Below, one piece after another: positions 51,443 through 62,893 of a stretch of DNA of 64,000 nt (positions within the stretch are counted from its first letter, which is position 1; each line of letters begins with the position of its first letter). A program made the position numbers and the translations under genes. The notes under the pieces are model-generated. The model had not been told where the DNA came from, did not search any database, and was given only the letters and a program-made list of their open reading frames with translations. Source of the stretch: Hyperoodon ampullatus (lineage: Eukaryota > Chordata > Mammalia > Artiodactyla > Ziphiidae); the NCBI GenBank assembly GCA_949752795.1, contig OX457058.1:171308223-171372222 (forward strand). The letters run 5' to 3'.

Positions 51443-52243
51443 ACTTCCTTCTAAAGGGTACAGTATGGAAATGTACAGATGGGGAATGAATAATTTTGCA
51501 GTGGAGAAATCTAACGAACATGACCCCTTGGCCAGGTGATCAAGGTCAACATCAACAGTGATAAGTCATGTTGATAGTGTGTACCCTCCCCTGTTATGAT
51601 GTCATGATCTCTGTGATCTTCGTCCCTAAAACCCATAAGCCCAGCGTAATCATGCGGAAAACATCAGACAAATTCCAGCTGAGGGACATTTTACAAAATA
51701 CCTGACTCCTCAAAACTGGCAAAGTCATCAAAGACAAGGAGAATCAGAGAAACCATCACAGCCAAGAGGAGTCTAAGGAGACATGACAACTAAATGTGTT
51801 GTGGTGTCCTGGATGAGATCTTGGGACAGAAAAAGAAGATCATTAAAAGCTAAGGACATCTGAACAAAGTTTGGTTCATTAATTGTGACAAATATACCAC
51901 ACTAATGTAAGATAATATTAGGGGAAACTGCATACACGGTATATGGGAACTCCTGTACTATCGTTGAAATTTTCCTATAAATTTAAAACTATTCTAAAAT
52001 TAAAAGTTATTTAAAAATTCAGCAGATTACGTTCATTCAGTAAAGGGACAAACAGTTCTGCACACTTTCTTAGGATCTCCTTGTATTCTAAAATAATAGA
52101 TATTCATTATGAAGTTTATAATTTTGAAAGGTAACATTAATTTTCAGCTATTTAATTTCAGAGGGCAGGGATGAATGTAATACATTTAGAAAGATACTGA
52201 AGACATCTTTGGTTCTACCTATGGTTAAAAAGTCATTGGCATT

Positions 52244-52768
52244 TACAATATCCAGGACATGGAAGCAACCTAAATGTCCATTGACAGAGGAATGGATAAA
52301 GAAGATGTGGTACATATATACAATGGAATATTACTCAGCCATAAAAAAGAATCAAATCATGCCATTTGCAGTGACATGGAGCTTGTCTGAAGTAAGTCAG
52401 ACAGAGAAAGACAAATATCATATGATATTGCTTATATGTGGAATCTAAAAAAATGGTACAAATGAACCTATTTACGAAACAGAAATAAAGTCACAGGTGT
52501 AGAAAACAAACTTATGGTTACCAGGGGGGAAGTGGGGGAGCCAGAGGGAGATTGGGATTAACCTATACACACGACTATATATAAAATAGATAACTAATAA
52601 GGACCTACTGTATAGTACAGGGAACTCAGTACTCTGTAATGATCTATATGGGAATAGAAGCTAAAAAAGAGTGGAAATATGTATATATATAACTGATTCA
52701 CTTTGTTGTACAGCAGAAACTAACACCAGATTGTAAATCAACTATACTCCAATAAAAATTAATTTTAA
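52244..52768 (+). mobile_element. 5'-truncated L1, 525 bp
   Basis: Sense L1: last part of ORF2 (a 79-codon piece whose [17 protein letters not shown] end reads [13 protein letters not shown]) plus the artiodactyl 3'UTR to 'actccaataaaaattaat'. Perfect 17-bp TSD aaaaagtcattggcatt at 52227-52243 and 52769-52785. The ORF2 tail is altered against 34100 (missing codons near 52380). The 3'UTR is of the kind that carries the 35-bp unit once (52567-52600, antisense sense compared with 37650). Confidence 0.93.
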
Positions 52769-52799
52769 AAAAAGTCATTGGCATTCGAGATAATGTTGG

Positions 52800-53060
52800 C
52801 TATAACAGTTGTAAGCCCAGACTTAGCCATTAGACAAAGCTAGCTTGAAATCTTATCTACTATCTGTGTGGCTTTGGGCAAATAAACTCACCTCTCAGGG
52901 CCTCGATTTCTCCATCAGCAAAATGGGAATAAAGTACCTGCTTTGCATTCAACACTTTTGTGAATATTAAATGAGATAAAACATATGAAGCATCTTGCAA
53001 AAGCTGTGAAGCTCCTGGTCCCTGGTATGTGCTCCACAAATGAAAACTCCCAAGGTAGTC
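52800..53060 (+). mobile_element. MIR SINE, nearly complete
   Basis: Sense MIR ('gtggctttgggcaaataaac', 'ctcgatttctccatcagcaa', 'aatattaaatgagataaaac', 'ccctggtatgtgctccac'). Confidence 0.85.
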
Positions 53061-53099
53061 ATGCCCAAGTCACTGCCGTCCCCTTCACGAGCACACACA

Positions 53100-53230
53100 T
53101 CACTTGAGGGTCTTAATAAAGTGCCAATTTTGGTTCAGCAGGTCAGTGGGGTGTAGACTCTGCATCTCTCACAAGCTCCGAGGGGATGCCAATGATACTG
53201 GTCCAGGGACCATGATGTCTAGTGAGGATC
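53100..53230 (+). mobile_element. MER20-like fragment
   Basis: 'ggttcagcaggtcagtgggg', 'gcatctctcacaagctccg', 'actggtccagggaccatgat' follow the second half of MER20. Confidence 0.65.
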
Positions 53231-53239
53231 CAGTCTGTG

Positions 53240-54030
53240 GACCTGACCCTGACCAAGACCACTTGTTTTGGGGCAAGTGACCTTCCTCGCTGAGGCTTAA
53301 CTCTCCTGTCTGTAAAAGAAAAGAAATGAAAAAATAAAAACAAAACACTTTCCTTTTCAAGAGCAATGGGTTTGCCTCTCAGTGTGACAAAACTGGTCTA
53401 CCTTGGTGCTGTCTGGCTGCTGGCCCTGTAACCCCAGGCCCTGGAGGCCCAGACGGCATCAACGGTGCCTTCTCCCTCCATCAGTTTCTCAGGAGATGAC
53501 GCTGCCTCCAGCCTCCCTGACTGTTTAAGCTTTGTAAAGATCATAGTGGGGACCTCTAAAAGGCTCAAGGGGGTGGGGGACGGAAAGCCCTAATTTTACA
53601 GATAACACGAAATGAAACAAATTGCATTATTTCCATCTGAATTCCCTTCTTCGTGGCTCAGTTTTGACACGCAGGAAATAAATTGCCATCACCCCTACCC
53701 CAAACCAGCTGCTTCCAGTCAGAGCAAATGGATCATGATTTAATGAAGACAGCCATCTGTTACAGGGTAAAAATCCTAATTAACCAATACATGAATCAGA
53801 ACAGAATTAGCCATCAAGTCAGTAGAATTCTATAACTGCTGAACGGAACGTGGAGTCATGACCACGTGGAACAGCCTTCCTCTAAGCAAACACGAGACTG
53901 AGAAGGGAAACCCATCCCTCACCTGGGATGCTGCAGCCCTGGCAGGAGGGGTCAGATTCTGTGGCATTAATCAAAATACACAGCCGCTTGGTGTCCTGGG
54001 TAAGGAACATCCCTCCTATTTATTGGACAC
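53240..54030. other. Unique sequence, candidate conserved non-coding element
   Basis: No gene or repeat. 53590-53835 is AT-rich, free of repeats, and packed with homeodomain-type cores (gatttaatgaag, cctaattaacca) and an E-box (catctg). That is the look of developmental enhancers, but conservation cannot be tested here. Confidence 0.3.
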
Positions 54031-54034
54031 ATCA

Positions 54035-54190
54035 CAGTTTGCCAAATGCTTTCACACCAGGGGTATCTTGAATCCTCTGCCACTCACTCCATGGGTGGGG
54101 CTGGTGGTCACAGCCACGGGGTTAGTGACTCACTCAGGAGCTCACAGCCAGAAAAGAGCCAAGTCAAGTCCCGAATCCAGGTCATTGGCC
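54035..54190 (-). mobile_element. MIR SINE fragment
   Basis: Diverged antisense MIR ('gtttgccaaatgctttcaca', 'ctcacagccagaaaagagcc', 'agtcccgaatccaggt'). Confidence 0.6.
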
Positions 54191-54199
54191 TCCAGATCC

Positions 54200-55088
54200 T
54201 GCCATGGCAGCTACCTCCTCCTTCGTGAGTATCCCCAAGGTGTTGTGTCATCCTAAATTATTGAGAGACTCTAATTACCAGAGGCTCCTGGCCCTCTGCA
54301 GGGTCAGATGCACTCTGCCTCTTTCATATGTTGGAGGGAAGACCCTAATGCCCCGAAAAGCTGAAGTTCTTCTCAGTACAACATTATAGATGGATTGAGG
54401 GGGAAGCGGGGGACGAGCTGGCTGGGAGACCGTGTCCATCTTTTCACAGCTGTACTGGCAGATCCTGTAGTTCTGTGCCTTGTACATAGCAGATACTCAA
54501 TAAATAGTTGTAGAATGGGTAAGAGAATAAATGAACGACCTTGACAGGTCCTTGCATCTCTCTTAGTTTAGCCCTGGAGCTCCAGGGAAATATTAAGTTG
54601 ATCTCTCTTGCCTATAACACAAAGCCCTCTGTATATTATGTGTTTATCAAAAGTCTTTTTACGAAGACAAGTTGTCTCACCAGGTGATGCCCCCCCACCA
54701 CCACAAGGCACAGACAAAGGAACAGAAAGCTTTTGGCTCTATTGCTTGTCAGCCTGGAATTGTCCTACACTAGCCACATTGCTAGATGCAGACGGGAGCT
54801 CATGCTCATCTCAGCTTCCATTTTCTTTGTTACTACAAAGAAGAGCATCTTCTCATAGGTCTCCCTACTGATTGTGTCCTTTTTTCTTTTGGAAATTGTG
54901 TCTTTTACTCATTTTACTACAGAAAGCTCAATGTTTTTCTTACTAATGGGTATCAATTCTTTACAGAATAAAAGACAGTAACTCTTTGCTGCAAATATTT
55001 TTCCTACTTGCTTTTCCCCCTCCTTGCCCATATGCCTGTGTAGAAATTTTACTTTTTGCTGGAGTCCCTTTTTCCCATTGTTTTCCGT
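54200..55088. other. Unassigned intergenic sequence
   Basis: 54480-54520 resembles a MIR/L2 end (gcagatactcaataaatagt). No gene recognised. Confidence 0.4.
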
Positions 55089-55100
55089 TGGGCTTTTTTT

Positions 55101-55421
55101 TTTTTTTTGGTCTGTGTTGGGTCTTCATTGCTGCGCGTGGGCTTTCTCTAGTTGGGGCGACCGGGGGCTACCCTTCGTTGCGGTGCGCGGGCTTCTCATT
55201 ACGGTGGCTTCTCTTGTTGTGGAGCACGGGCTCTAGAGCGCAGGCTCAGTAGTTGTGGCTCGCGGGCTCTAGAGCGCAGGCTCAGTAGTTGTGGCTCATG
55301 GGCTTAGTTGTTCCAGGGCATGTGGGATCTTCCCGGACCAGAGATCGAACCTGTGTTCCCTGCACCTGTGTCCCCTGCACTGGCAGGCAGATTCTTATCC
55401 ACTGCACTACCAGGGAAGCCC
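55101..55421 (-). mobile_element. CHR-type SINE, long older form, internally duplicated
   Basis: Reverse copy, TSD tgggcttttttt at about 55089-55100 and 55422-55432. A 36-bp body unit (gggctctagagcgcaggctc...) is present twice at about 55228-55296, and 'cctgtgttccctgcacctgtgtcccctgcac' (split here for length: cctgtgttccctgca / cctgtgtcccctgca) repeats a 15-mer. Confidence 0.9.
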
Positions 55422-55434
55422 TGGGCTTTTTTTC

Positions 55435-55880
55435 TATTACTGTTATACTTAGCAAGTCTTTTCTCCCCTAGATGTTGGCTAAATATTCATTTCTAGTTCT
55501 TCCAGTGTGGCACTGATTTTCTCGTTTTTATCTTACCTCTGTAATCCATCTGGAATGGATTGTGATGTGCGGAGTGAGAGGTTTTCCTCTTGGTTCTTTA
55601 TTTCTTCATTCTCCATGTGGCTGCAAGGACCCAGACGAGCACAACTTACAACTGGATACAACTGGATGCCATTGTGAGCTGGACTGGATCCTGGGACTTT
55701 AACAGGAATGTTGTGTGTCTAAAATTAGGTCTCTCTAGGAAAGGAAGTCTGAGTCATCTTAGCACAAGTGGAAAAAGAAACAAGAGAAGGAATTAAATAT
55801 GTTGTTTTTAGGTCCCAAATTTATGCTTGCTCATCAAGATTGGAATCCAGGGCCATTTCTCCTGGGAGGTCTTTTTTTTT
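55435..55880. other. Unassigned intergenic sequence
   Basis: Possibly antisense L1-derived at 55500-55620; no gene. Confidence 0.35.
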
Positions 55881-55895
55881 CAAATATACAATACA

Positions 55896-56093
55896 GGGCT
55901 CCCCTGGTGGCACAGTGGTTGAGAGTCCGCCTGCCGATGCAGGGGACACGGGTTCGTGCCCCGGTCCGGGAAGATCCCACGTGCCACAGAGCGGCTGGGC
56001 CCGTGAACCATGGCCACTGAGCCTGCACGTCCGGAGCCTGTGCTCCGCAACGGGAGAGGCCACAGCAGTGAGAGGCCCACGTACCGCAAAAAA

Positions 56094-56126
<33 letters not shown>
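55896..56126 (+). mobile_element. CHR-type SINE, short form
   Basis: Sense copy; the tail runs from pure A into (AT)n. TSD atatacaataca at 55884-55895 and 56127-56138 (perfect over 12 bp). Inserted at the end of an old L1. Confidence 0.94.
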
Positions 56127-56127
<1 letters not shown>

Positions 56128-57390
56128 TATACAATACACTATTATTAACTATAGTCACCATGCTATATATTACATCCCCATGACTTATTTACTTTATAAC
56201 TGGAAGTTTTTACTTTTTGACTCCCTTTACCCATTCTCCCACCCACCCCTGGCAACCACCAATATATTCTCAGTATCTATAAACTTGGTTTTGTCATCGT
56301 TGTTGTTTTTGAATTCCACTTATAAGTGAGATCATACGATACTTGTCTTTTTCTGTCTGACTTATTTTACTTAGCGTAATGCCCCCAAGGTCCATCTATC
56401 TTGTCCCCAGATAGCAAGATTTCATTTTGTTTTATGGCTGAATAATATTCCATTTTATATAAAATTTACCATTTTGACCATTTTTAGGTGTATAGTTCAG
56501 TGGCATTAAGTACATTCACATTTTTGTGCACCCATGACCATCATTTATCTCCAAAAAGTTTTCCTCTTCTCAAACTGAAACTCTGTACCCATTAAACATT
56601 AACTCCCCATTTCCACCCCCTCCAGCCCCTGGCAACCACCATTCTATTTTCTGTGTCCATAAATTTGACTATTCTAGGTTCCCCCTATGATATTTGTCCT
56701 TTTGTGTCCAACTCATTTCACTTAGCACAATGTCTTCAAGGTTTATCCATGTTGTAACATGTGTCAGAATCTCCTACCTTTTAAAAATTAATTAATTAAT
56801 TAATTAATTTATGACTGTGCTGGATCTTCGTTGCAGTGTGAGGGCTTCTCATTGTCGCGGCTTCTCTTGTTGCTGAGCATGGGCTTTAGGCGCACAGCCT
56901 TCAGTAGTTGTGGCTCGTGGGCTCAGTAGCTGTGACTCGCAGGCTCTAGAGCTCAGGCTCAGTAGTTGTTGTGCACGGGCTTAGTTGCTCCGCGGCATGT
57001 GGTATCTTCCCGGACTGGGGCACGAACCTGCGTCCCCTGCATCAGCAGGCGGACTCTCAACCACTGCGCCACCAGGGAAGCCCTGTCCTACCTTTTTAAA
57101 GTAGAATAATCTTTCATTGTATATATATACCACACTTTATCCATTCATCTGTCGATGGACCTTGGATTGCTTACACATTTTTGGCTATTGTGAATAAGGC
57201 TGCTCCGAACACAGGGCTACAAATGTCTGTTGGAGTCCCTGTTTCAGTTCTTTGGGGTATATACCCAGAAGTGGAATTGCTGGGTCCTATGGTAATTCTA
57301 TGTTTAACTTTTTGAGGAACCGCCATACTGTTTTCCACAGCAGTTGCCTCATGGTACATTCCCATCAGCAATGCACGGGGTTCCAATTTC
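56127..57390 (-). mobile_element. Old L1 3' half, interrupted by a SINE
   Basis: Antisense L1M: 'aactatagtcaccatgctat', 'tataagtgagatcatacgat', 'gtataggtcagtggcatta'-like run near 56490, 'gtatatacccagaagtggaa' at 57257 and 'ttttgaggaaccgccatact' at 57311. Two similar 3'UTR segments (56210-56440 and 56600-56770) suggest either a duplication or two L1s. Confidence 0.75.
56783..57085 (-). mobile_element. CHR-type SINE, long form
   Basis: Reverse copy, (TTAA)n-rich tail, perfect 11-bp TSD tcctacctttt at 56772-56782 and 57086-57096. Nested in the old L1. Confidence 0.93.
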
Positions 57391-57394
57391 CTGG

Positions 57395-57980
57395 GAGGTC
57401 TTTTTTGTTACCCCAGCCCCAACCAGGGTCTGATGCCACCCCTCTGGGCCCCAGAGCACCCCTCTTCCCTCCCATATTATTCACCACATGGCATAGCTGT
57501 TGAGTATTGACATGGATGGTTCTGCATCGTCACCGGGTGCTCTCATCAAGGGAGAGAACTTAGCTTCTTTATTTGCTATTGCTTCTCCAGCCCCTAGCAC
57601 AGCCCCTGCTCATAGAAAGCCCTCAGGCAATCCATGTTTAACGAGTGTTCAAACTCATGAATAAGTGGCACTTGTGAAGTTCCTTTGGGTGCCTGCCACG
57701 TGTGCCCAGTGTCTTCGTGACGCTACCTCATGAATACCCACAACCAACAATGATGGCAATGATGACTCACTTCATTCACCCACCAGGAAACTGAGGCTCA
57801 GAGATCTCAGGGACTTGACTACAGTTTCTTGGACCTTCAGTTTATGATGATACTATATGTCCTTACCTTGTTTTGAGCCTTCTTTTTCAGATGAGGACAC
57901 TGAGGCCCAGGGAGAGCCCCAAGGCCATACCGTCAACCTGCTCCCAGGCAGACTCATGTTGCGCGTGGAACCAGGATGCT
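57395..57980. other. Unassigned, with MIR fossils
   Basis: 57720-57830 and 57875-57970 are antisense MIR-like (caccaggaaactgaggctca; cagatgaggacactgaggcc). 57560-57650 may be an L2/MIR end. No gene recognised. Confidence 0.5.
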
Positions 57981-58329
57981 TTAGGGACGCCAAGACTTTT
58001 ATCTCTCTCTGGCTGTGCTTCTAGTGGGCAGGTCTTGCTAGTGATTGGTTCTCAGAAAACAAACGTTGGTCTGAGCCAATTTGAACTTGTTATACAGTTT
58101 GATACAACACCACTAGACATGCCTGTGGCAACTTTCCACTTTTACAAAGCACCCTCACGTTACTGTCTTGGCCCCGTTAGTTCGTCATCCTTGAATGTAA
58201 TAAAGCCTAAGGCAATTGATGACAAAGCACCTGTGGGACTGTTTAAATGACCAGGATGCTCATCTATGTGTACAAAAGGAGAAAAAATTACTGACCTTGG
58301 GAATTCTATGTCCCCTTTTGTGATGGTTA

Positions 58330-58930
58330 ATTTTACATGTCAACTTGACTAAGCCACAGAATGCCCAGATTTTTTTTTTTTTTTTTTTTTTTTGCGGTAC
58401 GCGGGCCTCTCACTGTTGTGGCCTCTCCCGTTGTGGAGCACAGGCTCTGGATGCGCAGTCTCAGCAGCCATGGCTCACGGGCCCAGCCGCTCCGCGGCAT
58501 GTGGGATCTTCCCGGACCGGGGCACGAACCCGTGTCCCCTGCATCGGCAGGCGGACTCTCAACCACTGCGCCACCAGGGAAGCCCGAATGCCCAGATATT
58601 TGGTCACACATGAGTCTGGATGTGTCTGTGAGGGTATTTCTGGATGAGATTAGCATTTGTATCTGTAGACTGAATAAAGCAGATTTCCCTCTCCAATTTG
58701 GGTGGGCATTAGTTAATCCGCTGAGGACCTGAGAAGAATAAAAAGGCTGAGTAAGAGGAAACTCCTGCTTCCTGACTGCTTGAGCTGGGACTCTGTCTTC
58801 TCCTGCCTTCCGACTAGAACTAAATAATTGGTTCTTCTTGAGCCATGAGCCTGCCAGCTTCCAGACTGAACTACACATCGAATTGGTTCTACTCTGCAAA
58901 ACCCTGACTAACACATCAGTATAAGGAGAT
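58330..58930 (+). mobile_element. ERVL-type LTR (MLT2-like), solo, split by a SINE
   Basis: Starts tgatggttaattttacatgt and ends ctctgcaaaaccctgactaac. Between them 'gtgtctgtgagggtatttct' and 'gactgaataaagcagatttc' fit an ancient LTR family. A SINE interrupts it at 58371-58585. Exact family uncertain. No internal viral genes. Confidence 0.6.
58371..58585 (-). mobile_element. CHR-type SINE, short form
   Basis: Reverse copy with 23-base T-run. Perfect 12-bp TSD gaatgcccagat at 58359-58370 and 58586-58597. Confidence 0.97.
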
Positions 58931-58989
58931 GGTGGCTCTCCGGCATCCACTAGGGGGACATATGCTTCCCAAGTGACAACTGCCTCCCT

Positions 58990-59175
58990 CTGCCCAGTGC
59001 TTGCTGTTTATAAAGTGCTTCCACAGACCTCCAGTTTAATTTCCATAAAAATCTTGGGAAGGAGGAACTGGTATTTTCCCATTTACAAATGGGAAAATTG
59101 AGGCCCCCAAAGGCTGTGATTTGCTCCTGACCCCACCAGTTTCCTGACTCCAGTTCCAGGGCTCTTCTCGTTTGG
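58990..59175 (-). mobile_element. MIR SINE
   Basis: Antisense MIR ('gtttataaagtgcttccaca', 'tttacaaatgggaaaattga', 'tgactccagttccagggctc'). Confidence 0.75.
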
Positions 59176-59179
59176 GGTT

Positions 59180-59560
59180 TGGCCAGGTTTGTTGGCCTTA
59201 CTCAGGTGTGGAGAACAGAGCCAGGTTGAGGCTCCTGGTTAGGAAGCCATCCCAAGACCTGGGACTTAGAAGCAGAGTTCTGGGCTTTATCCAATGGATC
59301 CAGTACAGCAGGATAGAAAGTTAGGAGGCTGGGACCAGAGGGACGTGGGATTGCTGGGTCCTAGGGGATTCAGGGCTTCAAGGGTTCTGGGTGACAGCCT
59401 AGTTCAGGATGTACCTGAACCGGGATGCTGAGATGGACAGGAGTGAAGACCATGCAGATCACCATGCATGATGCATAGACAAATGATTGCAGCAGGAAGG
59501 GAGAAGACATAGGGAGAGGTGGAGACTGTAGCAAATGAGAGGGCTTAAAGGCCTTCACCT
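59180..59560. other. Unassigned intergenic sequence
   Basis: No gene or repeat named. Confidence 0.4.
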
Positions 59561-59566
59561 TCTGTT

Positions 59567-59920
59567 AGGAGCTGAATGTTTGTGTCCCCTCAAATTCATA
59601 CGTCCAAGCCCTAACCTCCAGTGTGGTTGTATTTGACATGGGGCACTGAGGAAGTAATTAAAATCACATGAGTGGGGCTCTAATCTGATAGGAGTAGTGT
59701 CCTGGTAAGAAGAGACACACAGAGAAAAGGCCTTGTGAGCACACAGCAAGAAGGCAGCCATCTGCAAACCAGGAAGAGAGCCCTCACCAGGAGCTGACCA
59801 TGTTGGTACCTTGGTCTGGGACTTCAAGCCTCCAGAACTGTGAGAAGATAAATACCTGTTCTTTAAACCACCCAGTTTATGGTATTTGTTATGGATGCAA
59901 CATTGAGTATCACACATTCC
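59567..59920 (+). mobile_element. MLT1-type LTR (ERVL-MaLR), solo
   Basis: Sense: 'tgttaggagctgaatgtttg', 'gtccaagccctaacctccag', 'agaaggcagccatctgcaaa', 'tccagaactgtgagaagata', end near 'atcacaca'. Near full length. Confidence 0.85.
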
Positions 59921-59929
59921 TTCTTTAAA

Positions 59930-61205
59930 ACAAACGTAAAAATGTGTACAGGCTGATTCAGCCTGTGGCCCCTCTAGTTTGCAACCTGTTAGTCAAAGTC
60001 TTTTGTGGTGGAATTCAGGTGCCCACGTTCTCCATGAATAAAACAATATCCAGGAGCTTGGGAGATGGTTAGCAGGAGGGAAAGGCCATGGAACCACGGA
60101 GCCTGAGGATGTGATTCTTCAAAAGGTTTGTATGTGAAGTTGGTCTAGAGGGGGCTGCGGGGACGGAGAAGGATGCTCAGCCTGTCTCTGATCGTGACAT
60201 GAGAGCAAGCAGCGTTCATTGGAGGGGCCTGTCAGGGCAATGGTACCCGGGGGGAGCCTGGCCTCAGGGTGGGGTGTAGAGGGTGGGCTGAGAGGTTCAG
60301 GTAGATGGAAATTCTGTTCCACAGGAGGGGGGTCCAGAGAGCATGGGGAGAGCAATGGGGAGGTAAGGAGAGCAGAGGAAATGTGGGTCAGGGAGCAATA
60401 TAGGGAGGTGGAGGGGGTTACAGGTGGGATGGTGGCCAAGAAGAGAGGGAAGGGAGAGGTTTGGAGGGCTTACCTACACCCAAGGGGGTTGATCCTGTAC
60501 CCATGCATCAGAAACACCCCATGAGGGGCAACTTCTAGCCCATCCACTCCCAGAACAGTATCCAAAGCAGAAGGTCCCTTTTAGGGCCTGGGCCAGGATG
60601 GAGGAGGAGGTGGCAAAGGGATTGAACCCAGTTGACAATGCAGGCATCAGACCCCATCTTTGCATCACCGATCAGACTCAGAAAGGCCCATGGTGGGGAT
60701 AGGTCAGGGGTCTGGAGAAAGTGGCTCGATTCTAAGATGCCACCTATTCTGGGAGAAAGAGAGTGGGAGAAAGGCTGTCTCCACTAGGGCCCCTGGGAGT
60801 AGGGGTGGGGCTGGATGCCCCAGCTAGGGGGTGGGTCAGGGGGCGGAGCCCTGCTGGACCAGAGGCTGAATGAACTCCAGCGGAGAGCTCTCATTTCATT
60901 CCTGCTGACAATGATTTCTGTTTTCATATTTTAATACTAAATTATGAAATAGTTAAAACACCTATAAAAAGGATGTCACAGCATATTTTCTTTGAAGAAA
61001 AATACTGCAGAGAGTACCAAACTTTCACCTCCCTCCTCCCAGAAGTTATCTCTATACTGAAGTTAGTGTAGAGCCCTCCTGCCCATATTTTTACACTTTC
61101 ACAATTTCAAGATAAATATCAAAACAATTTATAGTAGTATCTTGTATGTTTTTCAAATGTACACACAGAGAATCATACTGCATATACTCTGTGGCAAGTT
61201 TTAAA
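59930..61205. other. Unassigned, G-rich tracts
   Basis: 60240-60470 is a purine/G-rich stretch. 60798-60845 has four or more G-runs (gggg tgggg ... ggggg tggg ... ggggg) that could form a G-quadruplex. Open frames of about 100 codons there follow base composition. No gene seen. Confidence 0.45.
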
Positions 61206-61206
61206 A

Positions 61207-61207
<1 letters not shown>

Positions 61208-61261
<54 letters not shown>
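61208..61261. repeat. (CA)n microsatellite
   Basis: About 26 uninterrupted AC units; expected to be highly polymorphic. Confidence 0.98.
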
Positions 61262-61262
<1 letters not shown>

Positions 61263-61294
61263 CTGCCAGGCCCAGGTGTTTTTTTGCTTTTTTT

Positions 61295-61600
61295 TTTTCA
61301 TTGAAAACATAGACTTTATTTTTTAGAGCAGTTTTAGGTTCACAGGAAAATTGAGCACAAAGTAGAGAGTTTCCCTATGCTTCCTGCTGCGCCCTGCAGC
61401 CCACGACCTCTCCCACTATGGACAGCAGCATCAGTCCTAGGACTAGCCCAGACTCCAAGAGCTGGACATGTGCTTAGATTCATCCATCCTCAGCTATGTG
61501 GCCGGTCCAGTGGCCACCGCAGAAGGCATTCAATTGTTTAACACCAGAGGCACGTACATTTGTTACAACTGCCGAGCCAGGTGGTTTTAGAGGTGAATGT
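61295..61600 (-). mobile_element. Old L1 3' fragment
   Basis: Antisense 'agactttattttttagagca gttttaggttcacagg' is a typical old L1 3' region, fading by about 61590 (gtacatttgttacaactgc). Confidence 0.65.
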
Positions 61601-61604
61601 TTCC

Positions 61605-62001
61605 AACATTTAATGTATGCAAGGACTAGGGGATCCCTGGTGTATAGGGTCCTACCAGCCTCATCACTGTGCCATCAAGACCCCTTGCACACTCCGTCTC
61701 CTCTGACATTAGAGGAGCCCCAGTGACTGAAAAAGCAACACTTGAACCCTGTTCCAGAACGAATGCATTAGGTCACTATAGTTCCCAGCTTGGGGGTACT
61801 ACTGATGCTATTTCCTCTCCCTGGAACAGCCTTCCTGCCATCTTCATTTGGTGACCTTGCAAATTAAGGACCATGCCCCCTTCTCACAGATGTCCCCTTC
61901 ACTGCCACCCTGTCTCGTGAGCAGAACTGAGCCCTCCTGAATATGGGGCACCTGGGATGAATGATAGAGAATGTTGCTTCCTGAGCCCTTGGCATTCTAA
62001 G
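61605..62001. other. Unassigned intergenic sequence
   Basis: Nothing named. Confidence 0.4.
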
Positions 62002-62011
62002 GGCAGGCAGG

Positions 62012-62138
62012 GGGAATTCCCTGGTGGTCCACTGGTTAAGATTCCAGGCTTTCACTGCCAGGGGGCGGCCCTGGTTTCATCCCTGGTAGGGGAACGAAGA
62101 TCCTGCAAGCTGTGCGGCGTGGCCAAAAAATAAAAAAT
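62012..62138 (+). mobile_element. Older short tRNA-Glu SINE
   Basis: Sense copy (gaattccctggtggtccact ... gcaagctgtgcggcgtggcc), A-rich tail. TSD ggcaggcagg (62002-62011) against ggcaggcggg (62139-62148). Same subfamily as 9550. Confidence 0.85.
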
Positions 62139-62149
62139 GGCAGGCGGGA

Positions 62150-62668
62150 CTGTTTTCTGGAGGCAGTCAAAGCCACTCCCTCTCGGGAAAATCTGGGCTG
62201 ACTCCAGTCAGGCAACGGACTCTAATTCCTCCTGCGTTCGGACACTTTGCTGGGACGGAGTCGTCCCAGCAGGATGCCCATCAAGCAAGGTGAGTGACAT
62301 CTTCCTTTCTTGCTTACCTCCTCGAGCCTCTTCTTAACTGGAGCTGCAGACAGGAACTGACACCAGCTCCTTGACACCCTGTCAGACTCGCTGAATAAGT
62401 GTGGGACAGGCAGGCCTGGTGAAATAATGGTATTTTTAGACGCTGGCTTGTGGAAACTTTTCTTTCCCCTGGTTGTGATATGTTTCCGATAACCTCTGTT
62501 CACTCTAAAGGACTCAACTATGTCTATCTCGGTAGAAAAAGAGGATTTCAGAGTCCAAAGTTACCTTCAAGACCATCTTCTTCCAGACTCCGACATTTCA
62601 GGTGAGACAGGTCCCCTGACACCACCTTTGCCCTCCCCCCACACCCCCAGTCTCCTTTCCACGTAGTC
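62150..62668. other. Unassigned intergenic sequence
   Basis: No gene or repeat named. Confidence 0.4.
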
Positions 62669-62682
62669 AAGAATGATCTTTC

Positions 62683-62893
62683 GGGCTTCCCTGGTGGCGC
62701 AGTGGTTGAGAGTCCGCCTGCCGATGCAGGGGACACGGGTTCGTGCCCCGGTCCGGGAAGATCCCATGTGCCGCGGAGCGGCTGGGCCCGTGAGCCATGG
62801 CCGCTGAGCCTGCGCGTCCGGAGCCTGTGCTCCGCAACGGGAGAGGCCACAACAGTGAGAGGCCCGCGTACCGCAAAAAAAAAAAAAAAAAAA
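62683..62893 (+). mobile_element. CHR-type SINE, short form
   Basis: Sense copy closest to what looks like the consensus of the young class. Perfect 14-bp TSD aagaatgatctttc at 62669-62682 and 62894-62907. Confidence 0.97.

Larger units (their letters stand above)
50370..52018 (+). mobile_element. Old L1 3' region interrupted by a SINE and an LTR
   Basis: Pieces at 50370-50556, 50790-50830 and 51448-52018 read as one sense L1M/HAL1-type 3' region, ending in 'ggttcattaattgtgacaaa', 'catacacggtatatgggaac' and 'aaaactattctaaaattaaa'. No open frame. Confidence 0.65.
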
